Positions 1 to 12,576 of a DNA stretch of 64,000 bases are shown one piece after another. Within the stretch, counting starts at the first letter, position 1. Every line of letters begins with the position of its first letter. The notes under the pieces are model-generated. The model did not search any database, was not told the origin of the DNA, and saw nothing but the letters and a program-made list of their open reading frames with translations. Source of the DNA: Saccharum officinarum (lineage: Eukaryota > Streptophyta > Magnoliopsida > Poales > Poaceae); assembly GCA_020631735.1 (NCBI GenBank), contig CM036221.1:11513381-11577380 (forward strand), written 5' to 3'. The position numbers were made by a program, and so were the translations under genes.

Positions 1-1
1 G

Positions 2-618
2 CCACAAGAAATTGGAATCATGAGTCATCAAACTGATGAAGACCTTGCTCGTCTCAATGATCGAGTTTCACAAGAAATGTTTGACGGAATTATCCGTGAA
101 GTGGTTGAGGAAACTGGAGTTCCTGCTAGTTCCCTGGTACGTAGAGGCCTACAATACATGAACAGGACCCAATAGAAAGAATGGATTTTAGTTTTTTTGT
201 AATTGCCATCCAAAAAAGATTTCTTCTCTTTATGACTTTTCTTGGCATTTTCATTGACTATCAACATTTCATTTGCAGACGGATCCTGTCTTCATTGGCG
301 TTTCTCGCCGTGAAATGAATGTTAGGCCAACTGCGTTCTTTTTTACAAAATGTAACATTGATTCCAGTGGTGTAAATGAGCTTTATTCTAAAGCTCAAGA
401 TGGCTATGAATCTACTAAACTATATGCAGTATCAGTGGTGAGTTTAGCTGCGATTGCAGCTCTCTGATCCTTAGCTTGCTTTTGGCTGCTTCTAATCACT
501 GAAGTTGCTTTTTGAATTACAGGAAGAGCTGCAAGGAATGACCCAGCGAATGCCTGGCTGCCACAATGGTGGTTTTGCTCTATATGAATTGATGAGGAAT
601 GCTGCCAAAAGTTCATGA
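2..618 (+). CDS. NUDT9-like: Nudix hydrolase 9-like protein, 3' part (three last exons)
   Basis: Only the C-terminal part lies in the window. Exons read by eye are 2-136, 279-437 and 523-618, joined in phase 0 by GT-AG introns, with a TGA at 616-618. The first exon carries REVVEETGV, which fits the REUXEEXGU core of the Nudix box, so the metal-binding catalytic glutamates are present. The second exon reads TDPVFIGVSRREMNVRPTAF and the last ends with CHNGGFALYELM, matching my memory of plant Nudix hydrolase 9. Family knowledge: Nudix enzymes hydrolyse nucleoside diphosphates linked to another moiety; the substrate of this plant subgroup is not evident here. The start codon and N-terminal exons lie to the left. 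No frame damage is seen. This gene, TSR1, UFL1 and the CFAP298-like gene run on the same strand, but nothing suggests joint regulation. Confidence 0.85.
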
Positions 619-1726
619 AGATGCCATTGTAAGTGTAATTGAAATATCGGATTTTATTCTGTGGTGTATCTTAAACAGGTTAACTTAGGAAACAGACGCA
701 GCGATGCAAAGCTTCAAATTTTATGAAGCCTTGCCTTATTTCAAGTCTCATTTCCCCTTTATCCCTTTATTGGCACGTTGCTTCCTGATGCCGAATTATT
801 CCTTGTAGGACTGAATAATTCTAATGGCATTGTCACATCAGAAAATAGGTGTGGAAACACGACGCAGAACACTGCATGTTCAGATCCATCAGATTACTGT
901 TGTTTGCAGTAAATGTGCCATTTCCATATTTGTTGGGCTGACGAAGGTCTACATAGACCCTAGAAGACGTGCTCAAAGAAATAAAAGCATGAAGTTAAAT
1001 TTTCTCGGAAGACTGTAACAGAAGAAATTTCACGATGCTAACTTACATGCAGAGACGACTGTATTAGATTGTGATGGTATTTAATAAGAACAGAATCCAC
1101 GGGCAACCTATGCCTCAGCCTCTCAGTGAGTTCTTCTGTTAGATCGTGAAACTTCAACGATACCTGATTCTATGCCCGTGCTCTTGATTTAGTGATGTAG
1201 GAACAGAAGGTGAAACTTATAGCTTATTGCTCTGAAAATGATCTATGCAAGGACCCTCTGATGCTATGGTTCATGTGCGAAAGAAGAGATACTTGTTACC
1301 TTGGTATGGATATACTTCATGCTAGGGTATGGATTCTACAATTTGCATTTTGACTTGCATTGCTCCCTAGAATTGTTACCTCGGTGAATTTAGATTGGGT
1401 TGTGGATTTTTTTCTCTGTCTAGCTGGTTGGATTCTTGAAAGGAAGATGGTAGCAAAATTGACCAGAGTGTCTGACATCAGCACAAGGACAAACCCAACT
1501 TTTCACTTAGAGGACCTCAACGACGCGTAGAACTGGCATCCGAATTGAACTCATGCTTGCTTGGAAACAAGAAGAGTTCGTTTGACAATTTGTCCGAATG
1601 ACATTGCTTACGGTTCAGAACACAGAATTGAGTTTAGCAACTCACAAGCCAAGTATATATATTTATTATTGAGCCACAAATTAAAAACAGCAGCTCTCCA
1701 CGATGGATTCTTCCTTTTTACTGTAC
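619..1726. other. 3' untranslated and intergenic DNA, no gene seen
   Basis: AT-rich sequence after the Nudix hydrolase stop. The first few hundred bases are probably its 3' UTR. Short open frames here have no recognisable domains. Confidence 0.6.
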
Positions 1727-1737
1727 AAAAACCAACG

Positions 1738-2364
1738 AGTTGGAGTCTGTGACTCATTTATTTTTTGATTGCTGTGTAGCTAAAAGAACCTGGCTAGTGA
1801 TAGCTGAGATTCTAAATGTGAGATGCGACTGGAATTTTGAATTCCTAGCTACCTTCTTGTTAGCTAACAAGAAACATGCTTTCGCTAACATTTTGAGTTC
1901 GGCCGTGATCTGGTGTATTTGGAATCTTCGTAACAAGTTATGTTTTCAGGGGCTTACATGGACATGAGAAAAAATGGTGTTGTTTGGGATTGCAAGGATT
2001 CTGAGAAGGTGGAGACCACTGTATGAGCAAAGAGCTGGGAAACATGGTGGACGCGGCAATCCAGGTGCTGGAGAACAAGGCAAGTCAACCACGAAGAATA
2101 TGCTGGCATGGGGGGATGAGTTCAAGGTGGGAGAAGCCGGCTTTTCAGTCTTCGGTACAGAGCTCCGCCGTTGTGATTCAGCCTGATGATATGCATCTTT
2201 CTGATGAGGGACATACTGTGGCAGGAGATGTCTCTGTTAAGTCTCAGCCGTTAGGCCTTGTTTAGCTTTTTGTTGCTTGTAATCTTTGGCGGGCGCGCCG
2301 TTACGCTATGCTGAACTTTCTGAATTGCTTTATGTCAATAAAGCAAGGGAAACCTTTCTTCTAA
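1738..2364 (+). mobile_element. 5'-truncated LINE (non-LTR retrotransposon) with target-site duplication
   Basis: The frame at 1740-1966 reads SVTHLFFDCCVAKRTW and continues to AVIWCIWNLRNKLCFQG. This is the C-terminal zf-RVT region of plant LINE reverse transcriptases. The rest is frame-broken 3' region ending in an A-run at 2363-2369. An 11-bp direct repeat AAAAACCAACG flanks the element (1727-1737 and 2365-2375), as expected for target-primed insertion with 5' truncation. It lies between the Nudix and TSR1 genes and is not functional. Confidence 0.75.
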
Positions 2365-2375
2365 AAAAACCAACG

Positions 2376-3376
2376 TTTCAATAGAAAAGAGAATATTTAC
2401 CGATAGTGCGTCGGGTCAGGCTTGAGTCATGACTTTCGACCCATGATTCAACCCGACTCAAAGTAGTAGAAAAACTCAAATAATCCTGAGAAATACTCTA
2501 AGAGCATCTAAGAGCACAACAATATCTCCCCTATCCACGTAAAACTGTTATATTGGGGACAAATTTGCCTTTTTTTTTTGTTGTTGCTCTAGTAGTTCCT
2601 TAATACCATGTAGACTACCTCAAACTCAGTCGCCCTCCTTGCCCCGGTGGCTCCCCTGCCTGGCGTGTGGCCAAGAGGTGCGACATTCGCTCCTCTCTCC
2701 AGCGTAGCTCAGCAGCGCGACGCCCCGCTCCTCTGCCCAACGTGGTGGTAGTGTCACGGCAGGAGCAGACTACGCGGACGGCGATGTGGTAGATCACCAT
2801 TATGGCCCTGCAATATTAGCGAGAGAGGAAGGAAAGGGGTTAACAACATGTTTGAGGTGTTGAGAGAAAAAAAAGAAAAGGGGTTTGAAAAAGGAGATCT
2901 AGTACAGTTCTATTGCATTACTTCAGCAGTATTTTTTTAAAAAAAATAGTGTTTTTTTCTCACAGCATTTTAAGGTAAACATCAACGCGAAAAATCAAAG
3001 AGAGGTGGGCAGGGGTGAATGGGATTAGGGATCCTGCCTACTCGATTTTGGGACGTCGGATTGGGATCTGACGGTAGCAAGCAGCTGTTTGCCCCGAAAG
3101 AAAACTCTTCTGGGAAAAGAAGCCCTAACAAAACCCCACCCCACCTCGCCCCTCCTCTTCCTCCCCGCCGCCGGCCTTCCCGATTTCGTCCACTCCAAGT
3201 TCTCCGACCAGCCCGTTCCTCCGCCGCTCATCGGAAGCAGGAAGCACCCGATCGAGAAGCGAGCTAGGCGAAGGTTCCTCGGACCATCGGCTGGCCACCC
3301 TGCCGCCCACGAGCTCCACTAGCTCTCCAACGACCCGCGCAGCAGAGCAGCCGGACCTCCCGCCGCCGCCGCCGAC
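2376..3376. promoter_or_regulatory. Upstream region and probable 5' UTR of TSR1
   Basis: No coding feature is supported. Composition changes from AT-rich (2376-3000) to a GC-rich, pyrimidine-rich block (about 3120-3376) immediately before the TSR1 start codon, which is typical of a grass gene's 5' UTR. Open frames on the opposite strand at 3125-3620 are composition shadows of the GC-rich stretch. No individual promoter motif can be assigned. Confidence 0.4.
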
Positions 3377-6300
3377 ATGGGCGGGGGCCGCGCGCAGGTG
3401 AACAAGGCCCACAAGAGCCGCTTCGCGTCCAAGGCCTCCCGCCACGCGCACAAGATAGGTGAGCACAGCCTCGCTCGTCCCCGTTTCCCCTCCACCTTCC
3501 TCGACTCTTGTCTCATCCCACTGTTTGCGTCTGCTTCCAGACAAGGTCAGGAGCGGGAAGTCAGAGACCAGCCACCGCGCCGCCGTCAAGGGTGCCCGCG
3601 CCGCGCGCATCCAACAGAGCAAGGCGGTCAGTCTTCAATGCAGCACCGTGCACATATGTTTTTTGTTCCTTTTTTGTGTGTGTGTGTGTGTGCTGTAGTA
3701 GGGGTTATTAAAGCTGACAAATTCTGTAGCTCGCGTTATTAGTTCATGTGTATTATTCTGAGGTGTGCTGCAACAGGAACTGAGTTCATATCAGTGTTGT
3801 TGCATAGGATTGGTCTGTGCTAAGATTAGGCAGGGTGTTTTTAGCTTGCTTTGAGCTTACAGTTAATTGGGAGGTTGCAGCCTTTGGGGTTTATTTATAG
3901 CTTCCTTTGAGCTTACAGTTATTGGGAGGTCGCAGCTTTTGGGTTTTATGAAAGGGCTCTCTTTTGAGCAGTTATTGGTTTATTGCATGCCAGGTATCCA
4001 GGTTGATAGAATGCTAACCTGTTTAGCATGTATATCTTGGGCTTACTGTCCTTTGCCTTCCTAGCCAGAACAATCCTTCATTTTGAAGGAAGGATGATTG
4101 TAATTTCAGGTCGAGTTTTCATTTGCTTTGTTTTTCAGTAACGTACTACTGTTAAAAGGTGGAGGATCAGGTAACTTATTGTTTACAGGGTGCATTTTTT
4201 TTAAACGCCTCAGCCTTTTGCTCACATGTGGATGCAGAAGTGTCCTCAAATAATGCCTTGCCAATCATGTGCCATGCAACTTATATTGTGGTTTCCTCAT
4301 CCTTGTTTATAGTTTTTAACCTGCTGTGTAAAACGTTCTGCCATGGGTGCAGATACGCGATAAAAAACGTGCTGCTTTGCTGAAGGAGAAACGTTCATCA
4401 AATGGACCTTCAAGCGCACCACGTGTCATTGTTAGTATTCTTAGCTTCTGCTCCTGGATCCTACCTGGTTACTCTTGTTCTGTGTTGTGGTCATACCATG
4501 GCCCATAGGTATGTCCTTAAGTCGATTGGCAATTATTTATTGCAGGTTCTTGTTGGCCTTTCTTCATTAGCAAATGTCGGATCACTTGCCAATGATCTTT
4601 TGGCATTTGCAGAAGGTGGTGATGGGAAACTGAAATCATCTACTGTTGCTTCTCCTACTTATAAGCTTCGAACCACGGTAAGTTCAAAACACATACTGTT
4701 CTGCTGTTTTGAGTGCAACCACTATTAGTTCAAAATGAGGCTAGTGTTGAGTTTTTTGGTGTCATAATGCCTCATTGCATATGTATCCATCAGTATTATT
4801 GTACCCTTTTCTGTACTTTATAGCTGAGTTATACATTGTACTCTATGTCTCTTTCTCAGGTTCTAATGATTTATTATTCGCTTATTAACCATAATGTTTT
4901 GTTAAACTATTTGTTTCCAAGTATTCAATCTAGATAGTCAACTCACGTATAGAATTTTCATATTCATGATATCTGTGAAGGTACTGCAAGCACCTTATGG
5001 TGATCTTACCACATGCATGGAACTGGCTAAGGTACACGTTTTGAACCAAACTCAGTTTGTCTTGGTTGCTCTGTTATATTTTCTTAGCTCTAACCTGGAA
5101 CCTGCAAATGTACGTGTGCTACATAGGTTGCTGATTTGTTAGCGTTCGTTCTACCAGCCAATTCATTCTACAGTAGTGATTCGAGCAGTCCAATTGACGA
5201 TTTTGGATCTCAATGCCTGTCTGTATTTCGGGCCATGGGCTTACCTAGTACAGCCGTTTTCATCCGTGTAAGTTCTTGTCATGAGCATTTCTCATTAAAA
5301 TATTGTTTTACGATTTCTGGTGATTTACCTGTTTAGTTCTCTAACATCATCAGGATCTTCCAGCTGATAGTAAAAGTAGGCAGGAATTGAAGAAAGCAGC
5401 AACTTCTTTCCTTTCTGCAGAGCTGCCTGAGGACTGCAAGTTTTACTTAGCAGACACAAAGGATGATTTGCATAAGGTTAGTATTCTTTTGAATATTGAA
5501 TATTAGACCATCTGGTTACCTTCACGGTTGTTCTTTTGAACTCTCTGTTTTGATTACGTATTCTTCAAATTGTCCAGTTCATGTGGCATTTCAAGGAGCA
5601 GCATCTTTCGTCACCACATTGGAGAAGCCAGAGACCTTATGTTATGTCTGAGCAGGTTTTATTACTTGCTATGCTACACTATGTTGCTTTCCTAGAACAG
5701 TTGCTAATTTATATTGGCCAAATATGAATTTTGCCAAAAGAACTAAATTGATGTTCCAGTGTTGTAAGTTATGTACTATACTACTTTTATATAATAACGG
5801 GTGGTACTGCTGCTTCAGGTCTGCATAAATCCTGATGAAAATACGGGATTGTGCACATTGCTCGTGTCTGGATATCTGCGGGCCCACAATCTTTCAGTGA
5901 ATCAGCTTGTATGTGATCTATGTTTATTTTTTTATCTTTTTTTGGAAAAATTATTTCTTAGCTATTTTGTCATTTCCTTTTCTAATACCTTCTCCATTCC
6001 AAAGGTACATGTTTCAGGTGCTGGTGATTTTCATTTGGGCCAAATTGATGTCCTCAAGGATCCATGTCCTCTTAGTGAGCGGAAAATTTCTGATGTAATG
6101 GAAACAGAAGATAATGGAATTCAGGTTTGTTGTATAGAGGACTTGAAAGCCTTTGAAATTGAATAATACTAACATAATGATGCTAGGCACTTTTTGTATG
6201 CTAAGGTCATATTTTAACACATATTTTGAACCTCCCGGTTTGTTTCAGATTGTTAACACCTTTGTTCCAGACCCTTCAAGTCAGGAACCCTTGCTTGTTG

Positions 6301-9300
6301 AAAATGTGCCAGATCCTCTTGCCGGGGAGCAGGTGAGTATTTTTTCCAATCCTGCTCCATGAGTTGTAATTTTAACAGGCATTTGTTATTGTGCTTTATT
6401 GGCTACATTCGCTGTACCACTATAAAATATAAATAGCGTCCGTATAAATAGTTCTCTTATTTGTAGATTTTCATTAACTACACTTCTTTTGTCCATAGCA
6501 TTTCAACTGTGATCATGCGTTCATATTGTGTTAGAATGTTTGTGCTTTTGTAAGTAAAAAGGTGTAAAGTTCACATAATCTTTTCAAAGCGCTAGTTTGT
6601 AATAATATTTATATTTGATTAGACTTGGCCAACAGAAGAAGATATGGAGGAGGCTAACATAAACAACAAACAGAGAAAATTGGTAAAGAGGAAGCTTCCC
6701 CGAGGCACTTCAGAGTACCAGGTTTGCAATTCTATTGGAGTTTGAAGTACCTCCTCTTTAAATTGGTTATATTATATTTACTACATTTACAAATAATCAT
6801 CAAATGCTATTGCCAGGCTGCTTGGATTGTTGATGACACAGATGATGAAGATAATGATTCTGATAATGACAACCAGGCTGGTTCTGGAATGGGCATTGAT
6901 GAGCAAGGTCACTCAGACCAAGGAAGTGATGGTTCAGATATAGATGCAGTGTCTCACTTTACGGAGAAGTTCGATGGAGAAACTATTGGGGATACTGAGA
7001 TGGCAGTAAGTTCCTTTGTCCTCATTTGATGGGCTTTATGCATTTTAAAGCACTTGCTTGCAATATTGGAGTTCAATGTTTCACTAGTAATCAGCTGTAT
7101 GTTATGCTGTGTTTATGGGCCCACAGGACCCGAAAGAGGACCACAGTTTCTTACATAGCCAGGTATTAGATAAGAAAGCTGGAGAATCTTTTAAGCGTCG
7201 ATTGTTCACCAAACCAGTCCATACCATTTGGGTGGAAGTTACACCACCATGATCATGAGAGGTAGTCTACCAATAAAGGGCAAGAAGGAATTAGAAGGGG
7301 AACTCATATTGTCCAATCCCAACTCCCAAGCACTGGCCATCTTTCTACTCTCCACTTTCATCTTCCATCCAATGTTTCGTCAGACCCTAAACACATATAG
7401 TAACAAGAAGACAGGTACTGTTGCAGCGCCGGGGTCATGGATAACTAGTGGTGACATTTGATGAATTGGCTCAATGGTAGTGTGAGCCAGTTCATAGCCT
7501 TGGTCTTTTTGAACCATATAAATACAGCAAGGGAGGCCCCTCGCTGTAAGATTTTATTTAAGAAAAAGAACCACTAAACAATCAACTGTACACAGAAGAG
7601 GGAGGAGAAAACAACAAAAAGAAAACTGTATATAACAAGCAAGCAAGAGAAAGAAGGAGCTTAAGCAAAGAGGCTTAGCAGGGAGAGGAAAACTGGTTTT
7701 TTTTTTTTTGAGTCGCTAAATCTGAGCCTGAAGCCTAGCTTCCTTGGAGAAGTGTTGTCTCCATGAATCAAAAGAGGGGTGACCACGATCAAAGATGAAG
7801 CTGTTTCTTTGTTTCCAGATTTGCCAGGCGCCAATGATGAAGAATTCCATGAAGAAGGGACTCGAGAAATGTTGCTTGGCTTGAACTATCATTTTCATAG
7901 CCTTGATTAAGATTGCAGAGGAGAGGAACAAGAGTGAGAGATTTTGCTGACTATAAATGTTGTAGTCTCAGAACCATTTTGATGTTTGGCCAAAACTTGG
8001 TGCCTTCAGTCCCTAGGTTTCTTGAATTGTTGCCTTGGGTTGTAAAATCGTACTATTGAAAAGCTGTGTGTGTATTTGATTTTGGGGTGGGGGTGGGGGA
8101 TTTGCTAAATTGACCTTATTCCTTATCTTTTCAACTTGTTATCCTGTTGTTCCTTTTTTATCTGTAAATTATGAGGTTTCCATCCTCACCTTTTTTTTAA
8201 AAAAAAAATGATCACAATTCCTTTTGGGTGCATGGCAATGATAAACCATCTAAAAAAAACGTAAAGTGATAGTTGTGCATTTGCAGGATGAAGAAAATTT
8301 GACTAAAGACCAGATAGAGGCAGAGATTAAGAAAATCAAAGAAGCTAATGCTGATGATGAAGGTATGGGTTTCTATTACCTTTAATGGGTTTTCTATAAC
8401 CTTGTAATGTTAAATTGCCATTATTTGAGCATGATATACAAAGGTGCCTAACAAGTCTCCTGTCCAGTTCCTATTGTGTGGTCGTATGTTTTCCAGCAAG
8501 TTATGACTGCCTTGTTAAAAAAAGCCAAAAAATTATGTTGTATGCATACTAAAAGGATAAGAAACATATATCCTTCAACTTTGGCTGATGTGGTCATGGC
8601 CATGATTAGGGATTGCAATGGGCTCCTCCCAGCTGTGAATTCAGCTATTAGGGCAGGGGCTTGCAATTCTATAATTTCAGGAACATTTTGGCAAAATAGC
8701 GCAACCCAGGGGCGGAGCTTCATTGTGGCCAACGTGGTGGGGGGGGGGGGGTGCCCATTAAAGCTTCTATAGTTCTATAGAATTAAAGCCCACTCTGCAA
8801 TATCGTAAACTTTTGCTCTTTGCTGTGATCAAATTAGTTTTATTGGCCCTTGCTGGAATTTGGCCCAAGCTCCGCCTCTAGCTCAGCCTATCCCAGTTTG
8901 AAATATGGGGAGTTCCCAGCATCTATCCCCTTGCTGGACTTCTTTCATATTGAAAGTTTTGGCTGTTCAAAATTAATATTCAGATGGAAGATTTGAGTGA
9001 AACAAAGAAAACAGAGCCGCACAATCACCCTTGAGCATCAGAACCAAGCTTGTATCCACTGTAAGCAACTTCATCTTCACAACTTCCCGAGCCAATGTCA
9101 CCTTGCTCCTTCTTTCCTCCCTGCACAACACTTCCTGTTGCTGCATAAAAGGCAGGAAACGATGTAGCACTGCATTAGGGTCAGATAGCATTTTGTTTGG
9201 CTTTGTTTACATTTTATTGTCGTATTCATCAGGGTGACTAATCAGTTTCCAGTTTTATAGTTGATTTTTGTAACTTCGTCATAAGACAACCCTGAAAATC

Positions 9301-11333
9301 AGTCAGGAATATTAATGTATTGTCTTAGGCCCGTGTCGTCTTCACATTAGCTATGCTGGGTAGTGTCTCAATGGAGGTGTGGTCTGAAAATGATATGTCC
9401 TTTTTGGTTGAGCTTGAGCTAAGCAAAGATTTTCTTATATGACTTGTCCAAGTCAATATCTGTTCTGAATGGACTCTTAGCTTCTGTAAATTTTATCATT
9501 TTTTACCTTTTGGTAAGTGATTGACAAGAGATTACATGCATATCTCATATAATGTTGCAGAATTTCCTGATGAGGTGGAGACACCATTAGATGTCCCAGC
9601 AAAGAAACGGTTTGCAAAATACAGAGGACTAAAGTCATTTAGGACATCATCCTGGGATCCTAAGGTATCTATCATTTAATTAACACAAATTACTTTATTT
9701 TTGTTTAAAAGTCTCCATTTTAGTAGAGAACTTACTCATTTCATGTGATGGGTTTTATCTCATCCTGTTGGCTGTAGGAATCATTGCCATCAGACTATGC
9801 AAGAATATTTGCATTTGATAACTTTACACGAACTCAGAAGCATGTCCTTGCTAAAATGGCCGAGTTAGATGGAGGCGTGAAGGATTGTGCTCAAATGGGA
9901 TCATATGTTAGGCTTTATGTGAAAAATGTTCCTACAGATATTGCTTCCAAACTTTGTCATCCATCAAGAAGAATACCTGTGGTTGTTTCTGGTCTTTTTC
10001 AACACGAGTCAAAAATGTCAGTTCTTCACTTCAGGTACTCATCCTTACTAATCAATAACTTTCATCTGGTCCAATTTTCTGGCCTTATTGCATATCTTGA
10101 ATGGTGGTGTGTACTCGATTTTCATGTCAGAATAGCCTATGATGTATCACTCTTTAATTTGTTTGCTCTTAGCTTGTGTCCTTATCTGGTGAAAGTAATA
10201 TTGCTGCAATATGCTTCTTGTGCTTAGCATTCCTGTCTTTTTTTCTTTTGCAGCATAAAGAAACATGACTCATATGAAGCTCCTATCAAATCTAAGGAGC
10301 CTCTGATTTTCAATGTTGGATTCCGGCAATTTACAGCAAGGTAATGGAAGTTTTAATATTATTAGGAGATATATATTTCTCTTCTCTTTTGTTTACCTTC
10401 ACACTGCCCCTTGGAAGATATCTCACTGCTCTTTTGTATCTTAGGCCATTGTTTTCATCCGACAACATCAACTGCAATAAACATAAAATGGAGAGATTTC
10501 TACACCATGGCCGGTTTTCTGTTGCCTCTGTATATGCTCCAATTTCCTTCCCTCCACTTCCTCTGATCGTTTTGAAGAACAGAGATGGCGAGCAACCTGC
10601 CATTGCTGCTATAGGTTCACTAAAAAGTGTGGATCCAGATCGTATCATTCTGAAGAAAATTGTTTTGACTGGGTAAGCTTTGGGTGCATCAATCTTCACA
10701 AGGCAATTACTTGTGCGAAATCCGCATTCTTTTATCTTTCTTTGGAGGGGTTTGGTTTTCCTCCTGTACACAATCACTGCTATATTTTCAATTCATGTTT
10801 TGCTGAGTTTTCCAGTTTATGGAGACTGGTTATTTCGCCTTTAAGGCTCTTGTTTAGATCTCAGCTAATATAGTCGCACATGGAACATGTTATTATGCAG
10901 GTATCCACAGAGAGTCTCAAAACTGAAAGCAATCGTGCGGTACATGTTCCACAATCCCGACGATGTAAAATGGTTCAAGGCAAGTATTTATGCGCCATTG
11001 ACATATCTATCCGATTTACTCATGTTCAGTGCCAATAACAATATTATTTTTGCAGCCTGTAGAGTTGTGGACGAAACATGGTCGTCGTGGCCGCATCAAG
11101 GAGACTGTTGGTACTCATGGTGCGTCGGTTGATCAATCAATTCTTTTGACATCTTAGATTCAGTAATCATTATTATATCCTCATTTCTGTACCTTTTGCT
11201 AACGTTTTCTTTCCCTGACCCAGGTGCCATGAAATGCATATTCAATAGCAGCATTCAGCAGCATGATACTGTGTGCATGAGCTTGTACAAACGCGCTTAC
11301 CCGAAATGGCCTGAACATCTCTACCATGTATAA
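3377..11333 (+). CDS. TSR1: Pre-rRNA-processing / 40S ribosome assembly factor TSR1
   Basis: Exons by eye: 3377-3458, 3541-3626, 4353-4430, 4546-4677, 4981-5031, 5127-5267, 5354-5476, 5578-5655, 5819-5908, 6005-6124, 6249-6332, 6623-6721, 6817-7005, 7127-7162 (optional), 8287-8362, 9561-9664, 9778-10034, 10254-10340, 10445-10672, 10901-10979, 11056-11119, 11224-11333. They total 797 aa, close to yeast and human TSR1 (about 790-800). The N-terminus has the basic [19 protein letters not shown] stretch. An AARP2CN-type region follows ([20 protein letters not shown]), then an acidic segment ([14 protein letters not shown]) and the C-terminal domain with [30 protein letters not shown] and [15 protein letters not shown]. 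Family knowledge: TSR1 is a GTPase-like factor without GTPase activity that binds pre-40S particles in nucleus and cytoplasm. The intron after 10979 begins with GC. The intron after 7162 holds a LINE fragment. No frame lesions. Confidence 0.93.
7503..7893 (-). mobile_element. 5'-truncated LINE fragment in a TSR1 intron
   Basis: The minus strand encodes [14 protein letters not shown] and [19 protein letters not shown], a C-terminal LINE reverse-transcriptase signature, ending near 7716. An LINE-like 3' UTR follows down to 7503. A perfect 12-bp direct repeat TTCATAGCCTTG flanks it (7491-7502 and 7894-7905), which supports an insertion of about 391 bp. It is opposite in orientation to TSR1 and should be spliced out. 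Confidence 0.65.
8708..8879. repeat. Small element with 13-bp inverted termini in a TSR1 intron
   Basis: Position 8708 starts AGGGGCGGAGCTT. At 8867-8879 the reverse complement occurs with one mismatch (AAGCTCCGCCTCT). The 172-bp interior contains a 13-G run near 8740 and no open frame. It looks like a non-autonomous DNA element, but no clear target duplication was found and the family is unknown. Confidence 0.4.
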
Positions 11334-12576
11334 GATTTGCCTTGGACGTTTGCTTGTATCTGTACCAGCAGGCAGCAGGCTATCCAGATAAGGCCCATTG
11401 AGCGTGCCAAAACGGAATGAAAGGTTCCTGGAGCTGGAGTGCTGCGTAACTTACTTTTAGGATTAGGAAATTGTTTTGGTGTGGCCCGTTTAAGCTAGGA
11501 GGCCGAATTTTGATAGTGTGGTTTATTGCCTCAGAATTATCGTGTTCTGTTTGTTTTGTGGAGTTCAATTATGACGATTTAAAACTCCGTACAATACAAT
11601 CCAGATTTTAGAAGCATCCATCCATATCTCAAGTCGCAAGCATGACACTAGCCTGCAAGCCGTGTTGGCACGGGCATGGCTGTAACAGTGTCGATCCGTT
11701 CTTGGGCCGGGCCTCTCGTTCCTCCTTTTAGGTCCAGACCGTTTGGACATCTATAGTCAACATCGAGTTCCTTACACTGGAAAAAAAAACTTTGCCAACT
11801 GATTTCATTATTATAAATAAAATGTAAATTTTTGGAATGATAACTCCGATGGGAGATTTTTGGGTACACCTTTTCTAAATTTGGTTAATGCTATTCTTGA
11901 TGTTGTAAAGGCTAGAGTCATTATTAATCTTGACGGGAAAAAATGTCATTATAACTTTATGCTTACTTCTAGACAATCTCGTTAACTCTCTCCTGGTAAC
12001 GAGGCGTGTGCTGCTAATTCATGATCATGGAGGGATCCTCTTCAAGTAGTGATTTTTTGAGATAATGGATATGCATGGTATTATTCTAAATAAATGAGGA
12101 TACGATCACTTTATAAGAAGTAGAAGTTCCATTCCATGTCCCAGTGTGTTTTTTTTTTTGAATTTTCCCACACTGTGTTTGGCATAATTCTCTCATCGAC
12201 ACTCCAAATTAGACGATCCATGTGCTGCCTGTTTGGATCGAGGTTTAATTTAGGCCATGGTGGCCGTGGCCTCCAATTGGTGATTTGACTCCATCTTCAA
12301 ATTAAACCGGATATCCGGTTCAGATCTGACTGCCAATACTGCTTTGGATCACCAGTTCATCATCACTTGGTCATAGTCGTCCAATGCATATTATATGACG
12401 AATACAGGGGCTGAGTCCATTAAACTTTAGTAGAGATAGAAAAAAGGGCACATGGTGTACACACAATCGTTATAATGAGGAAACACGATACAATTATTGT
12501 TTTGACCGCGTAAACAAAATAATTTAAAGATGAAGTAGCTAGAAGCAAGGAGCGAGCTAGTAGAGATGTATATGCA
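11334..12576. other. Intergenic DNA between TSR1 and the NLR relic (3' ends converge)
   Basis: The first part is probably TSR1 3' UTR. The rest is AT-rich with no recognised coding or structured element. The two genes are convergent here. Confidence 0.5.

Noticed and set aside
3125..3622. Long minus-strand open frame over the TSR1 5' UTR and first exons
   Set aside because: It overlaps clear TSR1 coding exons on the plus strand and has only GC-driven composition, no domain.
3675..3692. TG dinucleotide run as a regulatory feature
   Set aside because: A short ordinary microsatellite in TSR1 intron 2; nothing further supports a role.
11111..11123. Earlier donor (GTACTC at 11111) for the second-last TSR1 intron
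   Set aside because: It would delete the conserved GTHG residues; the donor after 11119 keeps the family sequence.
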